Positions 41,529-51,837 of a DNA stretch of 64,000 nucleotides are shown here, one piece after another (position 1 is the first letter of the stretch; the number at the start of each line of letters is the position of its first letter). Under the pieces are notes generated by a model, which had not been told where the DNA came from, did no database searches, and saw only the letters and a list, made by a program, of their open reading frames with translations. The DNA lies in NCBI GenBank assembly GCA_963850605.1, contig CAWKLX010000003.1, positions 124,001-188,000 on the forward strand, given 5' to 3'. Position numbers and translations under genes: made by a program. The stretch is from BOG-908 sp963850605. GTDB lineage: Bacteria > Pseudomonadota > Alphaproteobacteria > Acetobacterales > Acetobacteraceae.

Positions 41529-43034
41529 ATGGTGGAATACGAGTTGACGAATCGAGTGGCGCCGCGCGCGATTCCGCTCTTCAGGCTGGGACTTCTGGCC
41601 CTGACCGGGATGCGCCTGGCGATCGCCGCGCGAACGCCGTTGTCGGCGGACGAGGCCTATTACTGGGTGTGGTCGCGGGCCCTGGCGGGCGGTTACCTGG
41701 ATCACCCGCCAATGGTGGCGTTGTGGATCCGGATCGGCACGTCGGTAGCCGGCCAGACCGCGCTCGGCATACGGCTGCTGGGGCCGGTCTCGGCATTGCT
41801 GGGCTCGCTGATGCTGATGCGCGCGGCAGCAGATTTCTGGCCCGGCCAGGGCCGGCGCCCCGGCATCGTCGCCGCCTGCCTGTTCAATGCGACCCTGGTG
41901 CTGAACGTGGGCGCCGTCGTCATGACTCCGGACACGCCGCTGCTGTTCTTCTGGACGGCCGCGCTGGCCTGCCTTGGGCGGCTGATAGCCACCGGCCAGG
42001 GCGCGTGGTGGCTGGGGGTGGGGATGGCGTCCGGGCTGGCGCTCGACAGCAAATACACGACGTTTCTGCTGGGGGCGGCGATACTGGGATGGCTGGTCAG
42101 CGTGCCCGCCGCCCGGCGCTGGTTCGGCACGTGGCAGCTTTGGGCTGGCGGCGTTGTGGCGGCAGGCCTGTTCACGCCGGTGCTGGTTTGGAATGCAAGG
42201 CATGGCTGGGCCAGTTTTCTCAAACAGGGCGGCCGCGCGGGTGATTGGCAACCCTGGCGTGCAGCGCGGTTCATGGCCGAGCTGGTCGTGGGACAGGCAG
42301 GGCTGGCCACGCCGGTCGTCGCGGTGCTGCTGGTCGCAGGCGTGCTGCGTGTGCTGCGCCCCGGCGTGCGGGGCAGGCCCGGGCCGGCGTTGCTGGGCTG
42401 GGTGACGCTGTTGCCGGCGTTGGTGTTCGTGATGCACGCGCTGGGCGACCGGGTGCAGGCTAACTGGCCGGCTGTCCTCTATCCTGGCGCCACCCTGGCC
42501 GCGTGTGCGGCGGCTCGGTACTGGCGGGCAGCGAGCGCGGTGGGCGCGGTGTGCGCCTCCGCGGTCTATGTGCAGGCGGCCGCCCCCGTGCTGGCCTTGC
42601 CGCGGGCGGCCGACTTCACCCTGATCCGGCTCGCCGGTTGGTCCGACCTGGCCGGACAGGTCTTCGCCGCGCGACTTGCCTCCGGCAGCCAGGCCGTCGC
42701 GGCTGACGAGTATGGGCTGGCCTCTGAACTGGCATTTCGGCTGCGGGGTCCGGTTGTCGGGGCGGAGTTGCGATGGGCCTATTTCGCCCTGCCGCATCCG
42801 CCGCTGACGGATGCTGTGGTCCTGCTGGTGCGCAGCGCGCGCGAGCATGGCGGCCCCGACCCGCGTTTCTGGGCCGATATCCGCCTGGTGGGCCATGGGC
42901 AGCGCGCACGGGCCGGCGAACTGGCCGAAGCCTATGATTTCTATACGGCGCACTGGGCGCCCCAGGCCGGCGAGCCGCCGCCACGTGCCGTTCTGCCGCC
43001 CTCGCCCGCGGCCCCCATCCTAAAGCCGCCTTAA
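41529..43034 (+). CDS. Glycosyltransferase family 39 / ArnT-like membrane protein
   Basis: A 501-residue polytopic membrane glycosyltransferase. The first luminal loop LSADEAYYWVWSRALAGGYL with DHPPMVALWIRIG carries the Asp-Glu and DHPP signature of dolichyl/undecaprenyl-phosphate sugar transferases of the PMT/ArnT fold. About ten helices follow, and a soluble C-terminal part is ~130 residues long. GASKYTT-type LALDSKYTTFLLG and VWNARHGWASFLKQGGRAGD are typical. The likely role is transferring a sugar from a lipid carrier to lipid A, a polysaccharide or protein. The ATG at 41529 is preferred to 41490 since GGGA precedes it. Confidence 0.8.
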   Translation: MVEYELTNRVAPRAIPLFRLGLLALTGMRLAIAARTPLSADEAYYWVWSRALAGGYLDHPPMVALWIRIGTSVAGQTALGIRLLGPVSALLGSLMLMRAAADFWPGQGRRPGIVAACLFNATLVLNVGAVVMTPDTPLLFFWTAALACLGRLIATGQGAWWLGVGMASGLALDSKYTTFLLGAAILGWLVSVPAARRWFGTWQLWAGGVVAAGLFTPVLVWNARHGWASFLKQGGRAGDWQPWRAARFMAELVVGQAGLATPVVAVLLVAGVLRVLRPGVRGRPGPALLGWVTLLPALVFVMHALGDRVQANWPAVLYPGATLAACAAARYWRAASAVGAVCASAVYVQAAAPVLALPRAADFTLIRLAGWSDLAGQVFAARLASGSQAVAADEYGLASELAFRLRGPVVGAELRWAYFALPHPPLTDAVVLLVRSAREHGGPDPRFWADIRLVGHGQRARAGELAEAYDFYTAHWAPQAGEPPPRAVLPPSPAAPILKPP

Positions 43035-43079
43035 CCAAGCCGCGCGATGATGCCGCCGGCGAGCAGCCCCGGTGGTAGG

Positions 43080-44081
43080 ATGAGCAAGCGAGACCCCAAG
43101 ACAACTACGATCATCCGGCGGGAGGAGATCGTGGAGGCCGGTCATCACGGCGGGGCGTGGAAGGTGGCATACGCCGATTTTGTCACCGCCATGATGGCGT
43201 TCTTCCTGCTGATGTGGCTGCTGAACGCCACGACGGAGGCGCAGCGGCGGGGCCTGGCGGATTATTTCAGCCCCAGCGCCTCTGTCAGCGTGCAGCGATC
43301 GGGCACCGGGCGGCCGTTGGCAGGGCAGTCGCCGTTCATGGATGGGGAGGCGATCTCGGATCGCGGCACGGTCGCGGTGATGAACGCCAACGCACCGCCC
43401 GTCGATCAGGAGGATGACGGCAGCGACACGCTGGCGACCCATACGACGCACGCCGAACTCGTGGGTGGGGCCGCGCAGGGCGAGGCGGCCGGCATGGGCA
43501 ATGGGCAGGGCCGCCCGGGGCAGGGTGGCGCGGCCGACCAGGCCGCCCAGCTGCGCGCAGCCGAGCAGGCCCGCAAGCAGGAGCAGGCGAGTTTCGCCCA
43601 TGCGGCCGCCGCGATGCGCAAGGCGATCGAGACCGACCCGGACCTGGCCCCGATCGCCCGCCAGCTCTCCATCGACCTCACACCTGAGGGGTTGCGCGTG
43701 CAGATACACGACTCGGAGGGCTTGCCGATGTTCGCCACCGGCTCGCCCGAGCCAAACGACCGCGCGCGGGCGGTGCTGCGGCGCCTCGCGCCGATGCTGA
43801 TGGGACTGCACGAGCCGGTGGCCATCGCCGGCTACACCGATTCGGCGCCCTATGCCGGACCGGGCCGGACCAACTGGGATCTCTCGGCCGACCGGGCCAA
43901 CGCAACCCGTCGCGTTCTGACCGAAGCAGGGTTGCCGGACAGCCGCGTGCGCGACGTGACCGGCCATGGGGATCGCGACCCGCTTGTGCCAGGCACGCCC
44001 TTGGCCGCTGCCAACCGGCGTATCGCCATCCTGCTGTTGCGCTCGGCGCCGCAGGCTCAGGCGGCGGCCGTCAGCAAGTGA
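43080..44081 (+). CDS. motB: Flagellar motor stator protein MotB
   Basis: A 333-residue protein. N-terminal IIRREEIVEAGHHGGAWKVA leads into the single helix with the conserved Asp (YADFVTAMMAFFLLMWLLNA); a Gln/Ala-rich periplasmic linker follows (ARKQEQASFAHAAAAMRKAI), then an OmpA-type peptidoglycan-binding domain (AIAGYTDSAPYAGPGRTNWD, LSADRANATRRVLTEAGLPD, RVRDVTGHGDRDPL). This is a complete stator B subunit. The ATG at 43080 gives the family N terminus. The gene precedes motA, the reverse of the common order. Confidence 0.9.
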   Translation: MSKRDPKTTTIIRREEIVEAGHHGGAWKVAYADFVTAMMAFFLLMWLLNATTEAQRRGLADYFSPSASVSVQRSGTGRPLAGQSPFMDGEAISDRGTVAVMNANAPPVDQEDDGSDTLATHTTHAELVGGAAQGEAAGMGNGQGRPGQGGAADQAAQLRAAEQARKQEQASFAHAAAAMRKAIETDPDLAPIARQLSIDLTPEGLRVQIHDSEGLPMFATGSPEPNDRARAVLRRLAPMLMGLHEPVAIAGYTDSAPYAGPGRTNWDLSADRANATRRVLTEAGLPDSRVRDVTGHGDRDPLVPGTPLAAANRRIAILLLRSAPQAQAAAVSK

Positions 44082-44088
44082 GCAGGCG

Positions 44089-44958
44089 ATGCTGACGATC
44101 GGCGGCTTGGGGTTTCTGCTCGCCTGCGTGTTCGGCAGTTTTGTCGCCAGCGGGGGCGCGATCGGGCCGCTGATCGCGTCCATGCCCTTCGAACTGCTGA
44201 CCATCCTGGGCGCGGCGATCGGTACCTTCATCATGGCCAACTCGATGACCGGCGTGAAGCATACGCTGGCCGGCTTCGGCATGATCCTGAAAGGCGAGCG
44301 TTATAAGAAAGCCGATTATATCGAGCTGCTGTGCCTGCTGTATTTCTTTACACGGCTGGCCAGCCAGCGCGGCGCCATGGCGCTGGAGCCGCATATCGAA
44401 AAACCGGCCGAGAGCAACGCGTTCAAGCATTTTCCTAAAATCATGGCGGACCACCACACCTCGGCGCTGATCTGCGACTACCTGCGCATGATCGGCATGA
44501 ATGCGGACGACCCGCACCAGATCGAGGATCTGATGGGGCGCGAACTAAAGAAGACGCTGCACGAGGAGCTGCACGGCAGCCACGCCATACAGACCATGGC
44601 CGATGCGCTGCCGGCTCTGGGGATCGTGGCGGCCGTGCTCGGCGTGATCAAGACGATGGCGCACATCAACGAGCCGCCGGCGGTGCTTGGCGAAATGATC
44701 GGTGGGGCGCTGGTCGGCACGTTCCTGGGCGTTCTGTTGGCCTACGGGATCGCCGCCCCCTGCGCTGTCCGGATCAAGGGCATCGTGGAGGGAGACGCAC
44801 GCTACAGCGACGTGACCCGCGCCGTTCTGGTCGCCCACCTGCACGGCAACGCCCCGCAGGTCAGTGTGGAGACCGGTCGCAAGATGGTGCCCAACGAGTT
44901 CATGCCGAGTTTTCAGGAGCTGGAGGAGGCCGTGCAAAAACTGCAGATCCCGACCTGA
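44089..44958 (+). CDS. motA: Flagellar motor stator protein MotA
   Basis: A 289-residue membrane protein with four helices. GFLLACVFGSFVASGGAIGP, PFELLTILGAAIGTFIMANS, the cytoplasmic loop, and ALPALGIVAAVLGVIKTMAH with VGTFLGVLLAYGIAAPCAVR match MotA. MVPNEFMPSFQELEEAVQ is at the C terminus. It forms the proton channel with MotB. The ATG lies seven bases after the motB stop with AGG upstream, so they are co-transcribed. No flagellar structural genes are in the window. Confidence 0.9.
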   Translation: MLTIGGLGFLLACVFGSFVASGGAIGPLIASMPFELLTILGAAIGTFIMANSMTGVKHTLAGFGMILKGERYKKADYIELLCLLYFFTRLASQRGAMALEPHIEKPAESNAFKHFPKIMADHHTSALICDYLRMIGMNADDPHQIEDLMGRELKKTLHEELHGSHAIQTMADALPALGIVAAVLGVIKTMAHINEPPAVLGEMIGGALVGTFLGVLLAYGIAAPCAVRIKGIVEGDARYSDVTRAVLVAHLHGNAPQVSVETGRKMVPNEFMPSFQELEEAVQKLQIPT

Positions 44959-45188
44959 CGCCCTGGTTCAGGCGCCCGGTGCTTGGCCGCGATGCACGCC
45001 GAAGCGGCGGGCCAGGCTGACGCCCGTGCCGGCGGGCGCCGGCATCCCCGCGACTCGGCCGAGGGTGCGGGGACATAGTCGTTTGTGACACTTATGGGTC
45101 GGGCTGGTCGCGAAGAAGGCAGGCCTATTGAACAGCCCGGCCGACGCGACCATCCTGAGTGTCGCAACGTAACAGCGTGCAGGGAACC

Positions 45189-46423
45189 GTGACGCAGCAA
45201 ACACGCATCCTGGCGCTTACACTGCTTCTCATGACCAGTCCCGTGGCGGCCCAGCCCAACATGGGGCCGCCCGCCGTGGGTGTCGTAAAGGCCGAGCGTA
45301 CGCCGATCACCGAGACCAACGAGTTCATCGGCCGGGTGGACGCGGTCAGCCGGGTGGCGCTCGTCGCCCGCGAGACTGCCTTTCTGGAGCAGCGGCTGTT
45401 CACCGAAGGCAGCGAAGTCAAGAAGGGCGACCTGCTCTACAAGCTGGAGGAGGGGCCGTTCCAGGCCGATTTCCTGGCCAAGCAGGCGGCTCTCGGCCAG
45501 GTCAACGCGCTGCTTCTGAATGCCAACGCAGACACTCGACCGCCAGCAAGCGCTACTGAACACGCCGGCCGGCCAGCGCTCCAACTACGACCAGGCCATC
45601 GCCCAGCAGCGCAGCCAGCAGGCCCAGGTGCTGGCCGCGCAGGCCAATCTGGCGACGTCGCAGATCAACCTGGCCTACACTCAGATCAAGGCGCCGATCG
45701 ACGGCAAGATCAGCCGGACCGCGGTGACAGAGGGAAACGTGGTCGGCCCGACGAGTGGCACTTTGGCGACCATCGTCAGCCAGGATCCGATGTATGTGGT
45801 GTTCCCCGTTTCGTCAGCGCTCGGCACTCGATCTGCGGCAACGCTACGCCGATGCGGGCGGGTTCGGGGCGGTGCAGGTGCGCATCCGCTGCCGAATGGC
45901 CGCATCTATCAGCCAGGACGGCAAGCTCGACTACATCGACCCGACGATTTCGGCGACCACGGACACGCTGACGGCGCGCGCCGTCTTTCCCAATCCCGTC
46001 CTGGCCGCCAATGCGCCCCAGGCTGGGGCACCATCTCAGCCGGCCGCCGCGGGAAGCTCTGTCCCGTCCAGCGCGCAGCCCGCCTCCGGCACGACCAGCC
46101 AGACGCGCGAACTGGTGGATGGCGAGTTCGTGCAGGTGCTGGTCCAGGGGCTTAATCCGATCGAGGTGCTAGGCGTGCCCCGTTCGGCGGTGTTGACGGA
46201 CCAGCAAGGCGATTACGTCTTTACCGTGGACGCGCAAAACCATGCCCAGCAGACACGCGTGCAACTTGGCCAGTCCACACCGGCGATCGCGGCCGTGATC
46301 AGCGGCCTGACCGAAGGCCAGACGGTCATCGCCGAGGGCATGCAGCGCGTGCACGCCGGCATGCAGGTGGTCCCCGGCCCCGCCACACCTGCCCCCGTCG
46401 CACCGCCGCCCCATGCCGGCTGA
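45189..46423 (+). CDS. RND efflux periplasmic adaptor subunit, interrupted by four indels
   Basis: About 410 residues after removing bases at 45531, 45814 and 45913 and adding one near 45889. A signal peptide (RILALTLLLMTSPVAAQ) is followed by FIGRVDAVSRVALVARETAF, LEQRLFTEGSEVKKGDLLYK, a coiled-coil hairpin (QQALLNTPAGQRSNYDQAIA) and the lipoyl/beta-barrel part INLAYTQIKAPIDGKISRTA, LTARAVFPNPV, GLTEGQTVIAEGMQRVHAGM. This is the AcrA/MexA type. The GTG start at 45189 has AGGGA upstream. It ends ten bases before the RND pump gene. Confidence 0.85.
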
Positions 46424-46432
46424 GCAGCGCCG

Positions 46433-49400
46433 ATGATATCCGCCGTCTTCGTCGATCGGCCGCGGCTGGCGATCGTCATTGCGATCGTCATCACGATCGC
46501 CGGCCTGATTTCGCTGTCCCGCATCCCGATCGCGCAATTCCCGGACATCGTGCCGCCGCAGGTGCAGGTCTCGGCCAATTATCCGGGCGCGTCTGCGGCC
46601 GACGTGGAGGCGTCCGTCGCGCAGCCGATCGAGGCGCAGGTCGTGGGCGTGGACAAGATGCTCTATATGAAGAGCACCAACTCCAACGACGGCACCTATA
46701 ACCTGACCGTCAGCTTCGCGCTCGGCACCGATCCGGACATCAACACCGTCAACGTCAACAACCGGGTGCAGACCGCACTGTCGCAGCTGCCGGCGGCGGT
46801 GCAGGCAGCAAGGGCTGACGGTGCAGAAGGCCAGCAGCGCGGTCCTGGAATTCGTCAATTTCTTCAGCTCGAACGGTCGGCAGGATACGCTGTTCATCAC
46901 CAACTACGTCACGATCAGCGTGCTGGACGAGATCTCGCGTATTAACGGCGTGGGCCAGGCGCAGCTGTTCAGCCAGCAGAAATATTCCATGCGTATCTGG
47001 TTCGACAGCCAGCGGCTGACGAACCTGAATTTGTCGCCCGACGACGTGATCGCCGCGATCTCAGGCGCAGAACCTGGTGGCGCCGGTGGGCCGTATCGGC
47101 GCGCGGCCGGCCAGCAACGACGTGCAGTTCCAGTTCAACGTGCAGACCCAGGGCCGGCTGGCCACCGCCAAGCAGTTCGGCGACATCGTGCTGCGCGCCA
47201 ATCCGGACGGATCGCTGCTGCGCGTGCGCGATGTGGCGCGGGTGGAACTGGGCGCGCAGAATGTCGATAGCGAGAGCCGCCTCGACGGCAAGCCGTCCGT
47301 CGCCATGCGCATCAATCTGGCGCCCGGCGCCAACGCGGTCGCCACGGCCAGGCTGGTCAACGCCAAGCTGACCCAGTTGAAGGCGCGCTTCCCGGAGGGC
47401 CTGGACTATCAGGTGACGTGGAACTCCACCCTGTTCGTGACCGACACGATCAGCGAGGTGCTGAAAACGCTTGGCTGAGGCGTTCCTGCTGGTGGCCCTC
47501 GTCGTGTTCCTGTTCCTGGGCAATTGGCGGGCCACCATCATCCCGGTGATCGCCGTGCCGGTCAGCCTGATCGGCGCCTTCGCGGTGCTGCTCTCGCTCG
47601 GCTTCTCGGCCAACACCGTCTCGCTGCTGGCGATGGTGCTGGCGATCGGCATCGTGGTCGATGACGCGATCGTGGTCGTCGAGAATGTCGAGCGTGTGAT
47701 CGAGGAGCATCCGGACTGGGACCCGCGCGACGCGGTGAAGGAGGCGATGCGGCAGATCACCGCGCCGATCATCGCCATCACGCTGGTGCTGCTGTCCGTC
47801 TTCGTGCCGATCGGCTTCATCCCCGGTATTTCCGGTGTGCTGTTCAAGCAGTTCGCGGTCACGATCTCGGCGGCCATGCTGATTTCGGCGCTGAACGCGC
47901 TGACCTTGTCGCCGGCCTTGTGCGGCCTGTTCCTGCGCCACCGCGCGCACAGCACGCGTGGTCCGCTGGCGGCGATCCTGCGCGGCATAGACCATACGCG
48001 GGACGGCTACGCCTCGATCGTGCGCCGGCTGATGCGGTTTTCCGTCCTTTCGCTGCTGATCGTCGGCCTGTGCGCGGCGGGCATCTTCGGGCTGGCGTCC
48101 ATCACGCCCTCCGGCTTCTTGCCGAGCGAGGATCAGGGCGGCTTTTTCGTCGCCATGCAGCTGCCGGACGGCGCGTCGGTGGCGCGCACCAGCCGCGTGG
48201 TCTCGGAAGTCGAGAAGAACGTCATCAAGATGGGCGGCGTGCAGGACACGTTCGCCATCGTCGGCTTCTCCATCCTCGATAATGCGCAGGAGCCCAATAG
48301 CGGCTTCATGTTCGTGCGGCTGAAACCGTTCGCCGACCGCACCACGGCGCAGACCTCGATCACCGCCATGATCGGCAAGGTATTCGGCATGGGCGCGGGC
48401 ATACGCTCGGCCAACGTGCTGGCGTTCAACCTGCCGCCGATCATCGGCCTGGGTACGGCGGGCGGCTTCGAATACCAGCTCGACGCGCTGCAGGGGCAGG
48501 ACCCGAGCGAGCTGAACAGCACGCTGAACGGCCTTCTGGCCGCCGCGCGCAGCGATCATCGCCTGGGGCCGACATTCTCGACCTTCACCGCGAGCAATCC
48601 CAGCCTGTTCCTCGACATAGATCGCGAGAAAGCGCAGGCGCTGGGCCTGAACATGTCCGACGTGTTCGCAGCACTCCAGGCGACGCTGGGCGGCATCTAC
48701 ATCAACGATTTCAACCTGTATGGCCGGGTCTGGCAGGTCAACATCCAGGGTGAGGCATACGACCGCAACGACATACCCGCGCTGTGGCAGATCTACATTC
48801 GCAATCGCACCAACGAGATGGTGCCGCTGCGCTCGATCGCCGAGGTGCGGATCAAGCTCGGGCCGCAGGTGATCAACCGGTATAACAACTACCGCAGCGT
48901 CACCATCAACGGCTCCCCGGCGCCGGGCGTCTCCTCCGGCCAGTCGATCGCGGCCATGGCGCAAATCTCCGCCCACACGCTACCGGCCGGCTATGCGTAT
49001 GAGTGGACCAGCACCGCCTATCAGGAAGTGGCCGCCGCCGGGCAGACCGGGGTGATCCTGGGGCTGGCGATCCTGTTCGCCTATCTGTTCCTGGTCGGAC
49101 TGTACGAGAGCTGGGTGATCCCCATCCCGGTCTTGCTGTCGGTCGCCGTGGGCGTGCTGGGCTCGCTCATCGGCATCTCGCTGGCCGGCCTGTCACTCGA
49201 TCTTTACGCGCAGATCGGGCTGGTGGTGCTGATCGCGCTGGCGGCCAAGAACGGCATCCTGATCGTGGAATTCGCCAAGGACCAGCGCGAGCGCGGCCTC
49301 TCGATCACGGACGCCGCCATATTGGGGGCGCAGACCCGGTTCCGCGCCGTGATGATGACGTCGGTGGCCTTCGTGCTTGGGCTGGTGCCGCTGGTGATCG

Positions 49401-49594
49401 CGACCGGCGCGGCGGAGATCAGCCGGCGGGACGTGGGAACCCCGGTCTTTGCCGGCATGCTGGCCGCCAGCGCCTTTGGCATCTTCCTTATCCCGATGCT
49501 GTATGTAACGTTCCAGACCGGACGGGAACGGGTCAAGGCGCGGCTCGGCATGACAGGGCGCGCGCCGGTGTTGGAGCACACACCAGCCGAGTAG
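46433..49594 (+). CDS. RND multidrug efflux permease (HAE1 type), interrupted by three insertions
   Basis: About 1052 residues once extra bases at 46805, 47061 and 47473 are removed. Family signatures are FVDRPRLAIVIAIVITIAGL, YPGASAADVEASVAQPIEAQ, KSTNSNDGTYNLTVSFALGT, LAIGIVVDDAIVVVENVERV with the Asp pair for proton relay, the docking and porter domain stretch SGFLPSEDQGGFFVAMQLPD, and LVVLIALAAKNGILIVEFAK. It is the inner membrane pump partner of the upstream adaptor. No outer membrane TolC-like factor follows, so it must use one encoded elsewhere. Three frameshifts in one gene, all +1, support error. Confidence 0.88.
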
Positions 49595-49716
49595 GGCGGG
49601 ACGAGCGCTTGCAACCAGGCGGTGGCGGGCGCGTCTTGACTACGGGGATGTGATCCGGCGCAACAACGGAGCGATTTGCGCGGCCATCGTTCCGGCCGGG
49701 CAGGGGGAGAGAACGC

Positions 49717-51814
49717 ATGTCACCAGACCATAATTCGGCTTCGATGGATGCTTCGCAGAAGGGTGGCGACATCGACCTGCTGTGCATCAATACCATGCGC
49801 ACCCTGGCGATCGATGCCGTCCAGAAAGCCAATTCCGGGCATCCCGGCACGCCGATGGCGATGGCGCCGGTGGCCTACACGCTGTGGCAGCGTTTCATGA
49901 ATTTCGACCCGGCCGACCCGAACTGGCCGAATCGCGACCGCTTCGTGCTGTCGGTCGGCCACGCCTCCATGCTGCTCTACTCGCTGATCCATTTGGTCGG
50001 CATGCGCGCCGTCAACGAGCACGAGGATCGCAGCGGCCCGGCCCTGACGATCGACGATCTGAAGAATTTCCGCCAGCTGGACAGCAAGACGCCGGGCCAT
50101 CCGGAATACCGCATGACATCCGGGGTGGAAACAACGACCGGACCGCTGGGCCAGGGCTGCGGCAATTCGGTGGGCCTGGCGATGGCTGAACGTTATCTGG
50201 CCAACCGTTACAACAAGCCGGGTTTCGATCTGTTCAACCACCACGTCTATGTGCTCGCCGGCGATGGCGACATGATGGAAGGGGTGAGCAGCGAGGCCGC
50301 CTCCACCGCCGCCCATCTGCGGCTGGGCAACCTCACCTGGATCTACGACAGCAACCACATCACCATCGAGGGCGGCACCGACCTCGCCTTCGATGAAGAC
50401 GTGGCCGCGCGCTTCGCCGCCTATGGCTGGCACGTGCTGCATGTGGACGATGCGAACGATCTGGACGCGATGGGCCGCGCGATCGAGGAGGCGCGCTCGG
50501 TCACCGACCGGCCGAGCTTCATCAAGGTCACCAGTGTGATCGGCTATGGTGCGCCGAAAAAGGCCGGCACCCGTCACGCGCATGGCGAACCGCTCGGCGA
50601 CGAGGAGGTGCGCGGCGCCAAACGCGCCTATGGCTGGCCGGAGGATTCGTCCTTCCTGGTGCCGGACGGCGTCTACCAGCATTTCAACGACGGCATCGGC
50701 AAACGTGGCGCCGCGGCGCGGGCAGCCTGGCTGAAGCTGCTCGACGGCTACAAGGCCGCATACCCGGAGTTGGCGGCCGAGCTGGAGATGATGAACCAGC
50801 ACACGCTTCCCGATGGCTGGGACAGCGAAATCCCGACCTTCCCGGCCGACGCAAAGGGCCTCGCCTCGCGCGATTCCTCGCAAAAGGTGCTGAACGCGAT
50901 CGCGCCGCACGTGCCGTGGATGATCGGCGGTGCCGCCGACCTGGCGCCGTCCACCAAAAGCAACATGACGTTTCAAGGCGCCAACAGCTTCGAGGCGGAT
51001 AATTACGGCGGGCGTAACCTGCACTTCGGCATACGCGAACACGCCATGGGCTCGATCTGCAACGGGCTCGCATTGTCTGCTCTGCGCTCGTACGGGTCCG
51101 GCTTCCTGATTTTCTCCGATTACATGAAGCCGCCCATACGCTTGTCGGCCATTATGGAGCTCCCCGTCGTCTATATCTTCACGCATGACAGTATCGGCGT
51201 GGGCGAGGATGGGCCGACGCACCAGCCGATCGAGCAGCTGGTGTCACTCCGGTCAATTCCCGGCATGATCGTGCTGCGTCCGGCGGACGCCAACGAAGTG
51301 GCCAAGTCGTGGCGCCATGTGATGACGCTGAAGGAACAGCCGGCTTGCCTGATCCTGTCGCGCCAGGCGCTGCCGACACTGGACCGCACGAAATACGCGC
51401 CGGCCGCGGGCGTGAAGCAGGGCGCCTATGTTTTGGCCGACCCACCGCAGGGTGGCGAGCCGGAAGTCATCCTGATTGCAACGGGCAGCGAAGTCAGCCT
51501 CGCCGTCGGAGCGTATGAGACTTTGACGGCCGAGGGCATTCGCGCGCGCGTCGTGAGTTTCCCAAGCTGGGAATTGTTCGAGGATCAGCCGGAAGAGTAC
51601 CCGGCATAGCGTGTTGCCGCCGCACATCACGGCCCGTGTGTCGATCGAGCAGGGATCGACGATCGGATGGGACCGCTATATCGGCAGCAAGGGTGCGGCG
51701 ATCGGCATGCATACGTTCGGCGCGTCCGCCCCACTGTCCGCGCTGCTGAAGAAATTCGGGTTCACGCCCGACGCGGTGGCCGAAGCCGCACGACGGCAGG
51801 CCGGCCGCGGATAA
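49717..51814 (+). CDS. tkt: Transketolase, one-base insertion near the 3' end
   Basis: About 698 residues after removing one C at 51601 (restoring EEYRHSVLPPHITARVSIEQ). Motifs: ANSGHPGTPMAMAPVAYTLW, VLSVGHASMLLYSLIHLVGM, TTGPLGQGCGNSVGLAMAER, the thiamine motif VLAGDGDMMEGVSSEAASTA with YDSNHITIEG, GIREHAMGSICNGLALSALR, and FTHDSIGVGEDGPTHQPIEQ. It transfers two-carbon units between sugar phosphates. GGGGGAGAG lies upstream of the ATG. First gene of the eight-gene pentose phosphate operon. Confidence 0.93.
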
Positions 51815-51837
51815 TCCGCTTCCGAGGAGAGCACGCC

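Noticed and set aside
47450..48976. 508-codon minus-strand frame opposite the RND pump
   Set aside because: Composition is that of a shadow frame; the plus strand encodes conserved RND motifs.
45189..49594. RND system as a decayed pseudogene operon
   Set aside because: All motifs are intact, there are no nonsense substitutions, and correcting single bases restores full proteins; error is simpler.
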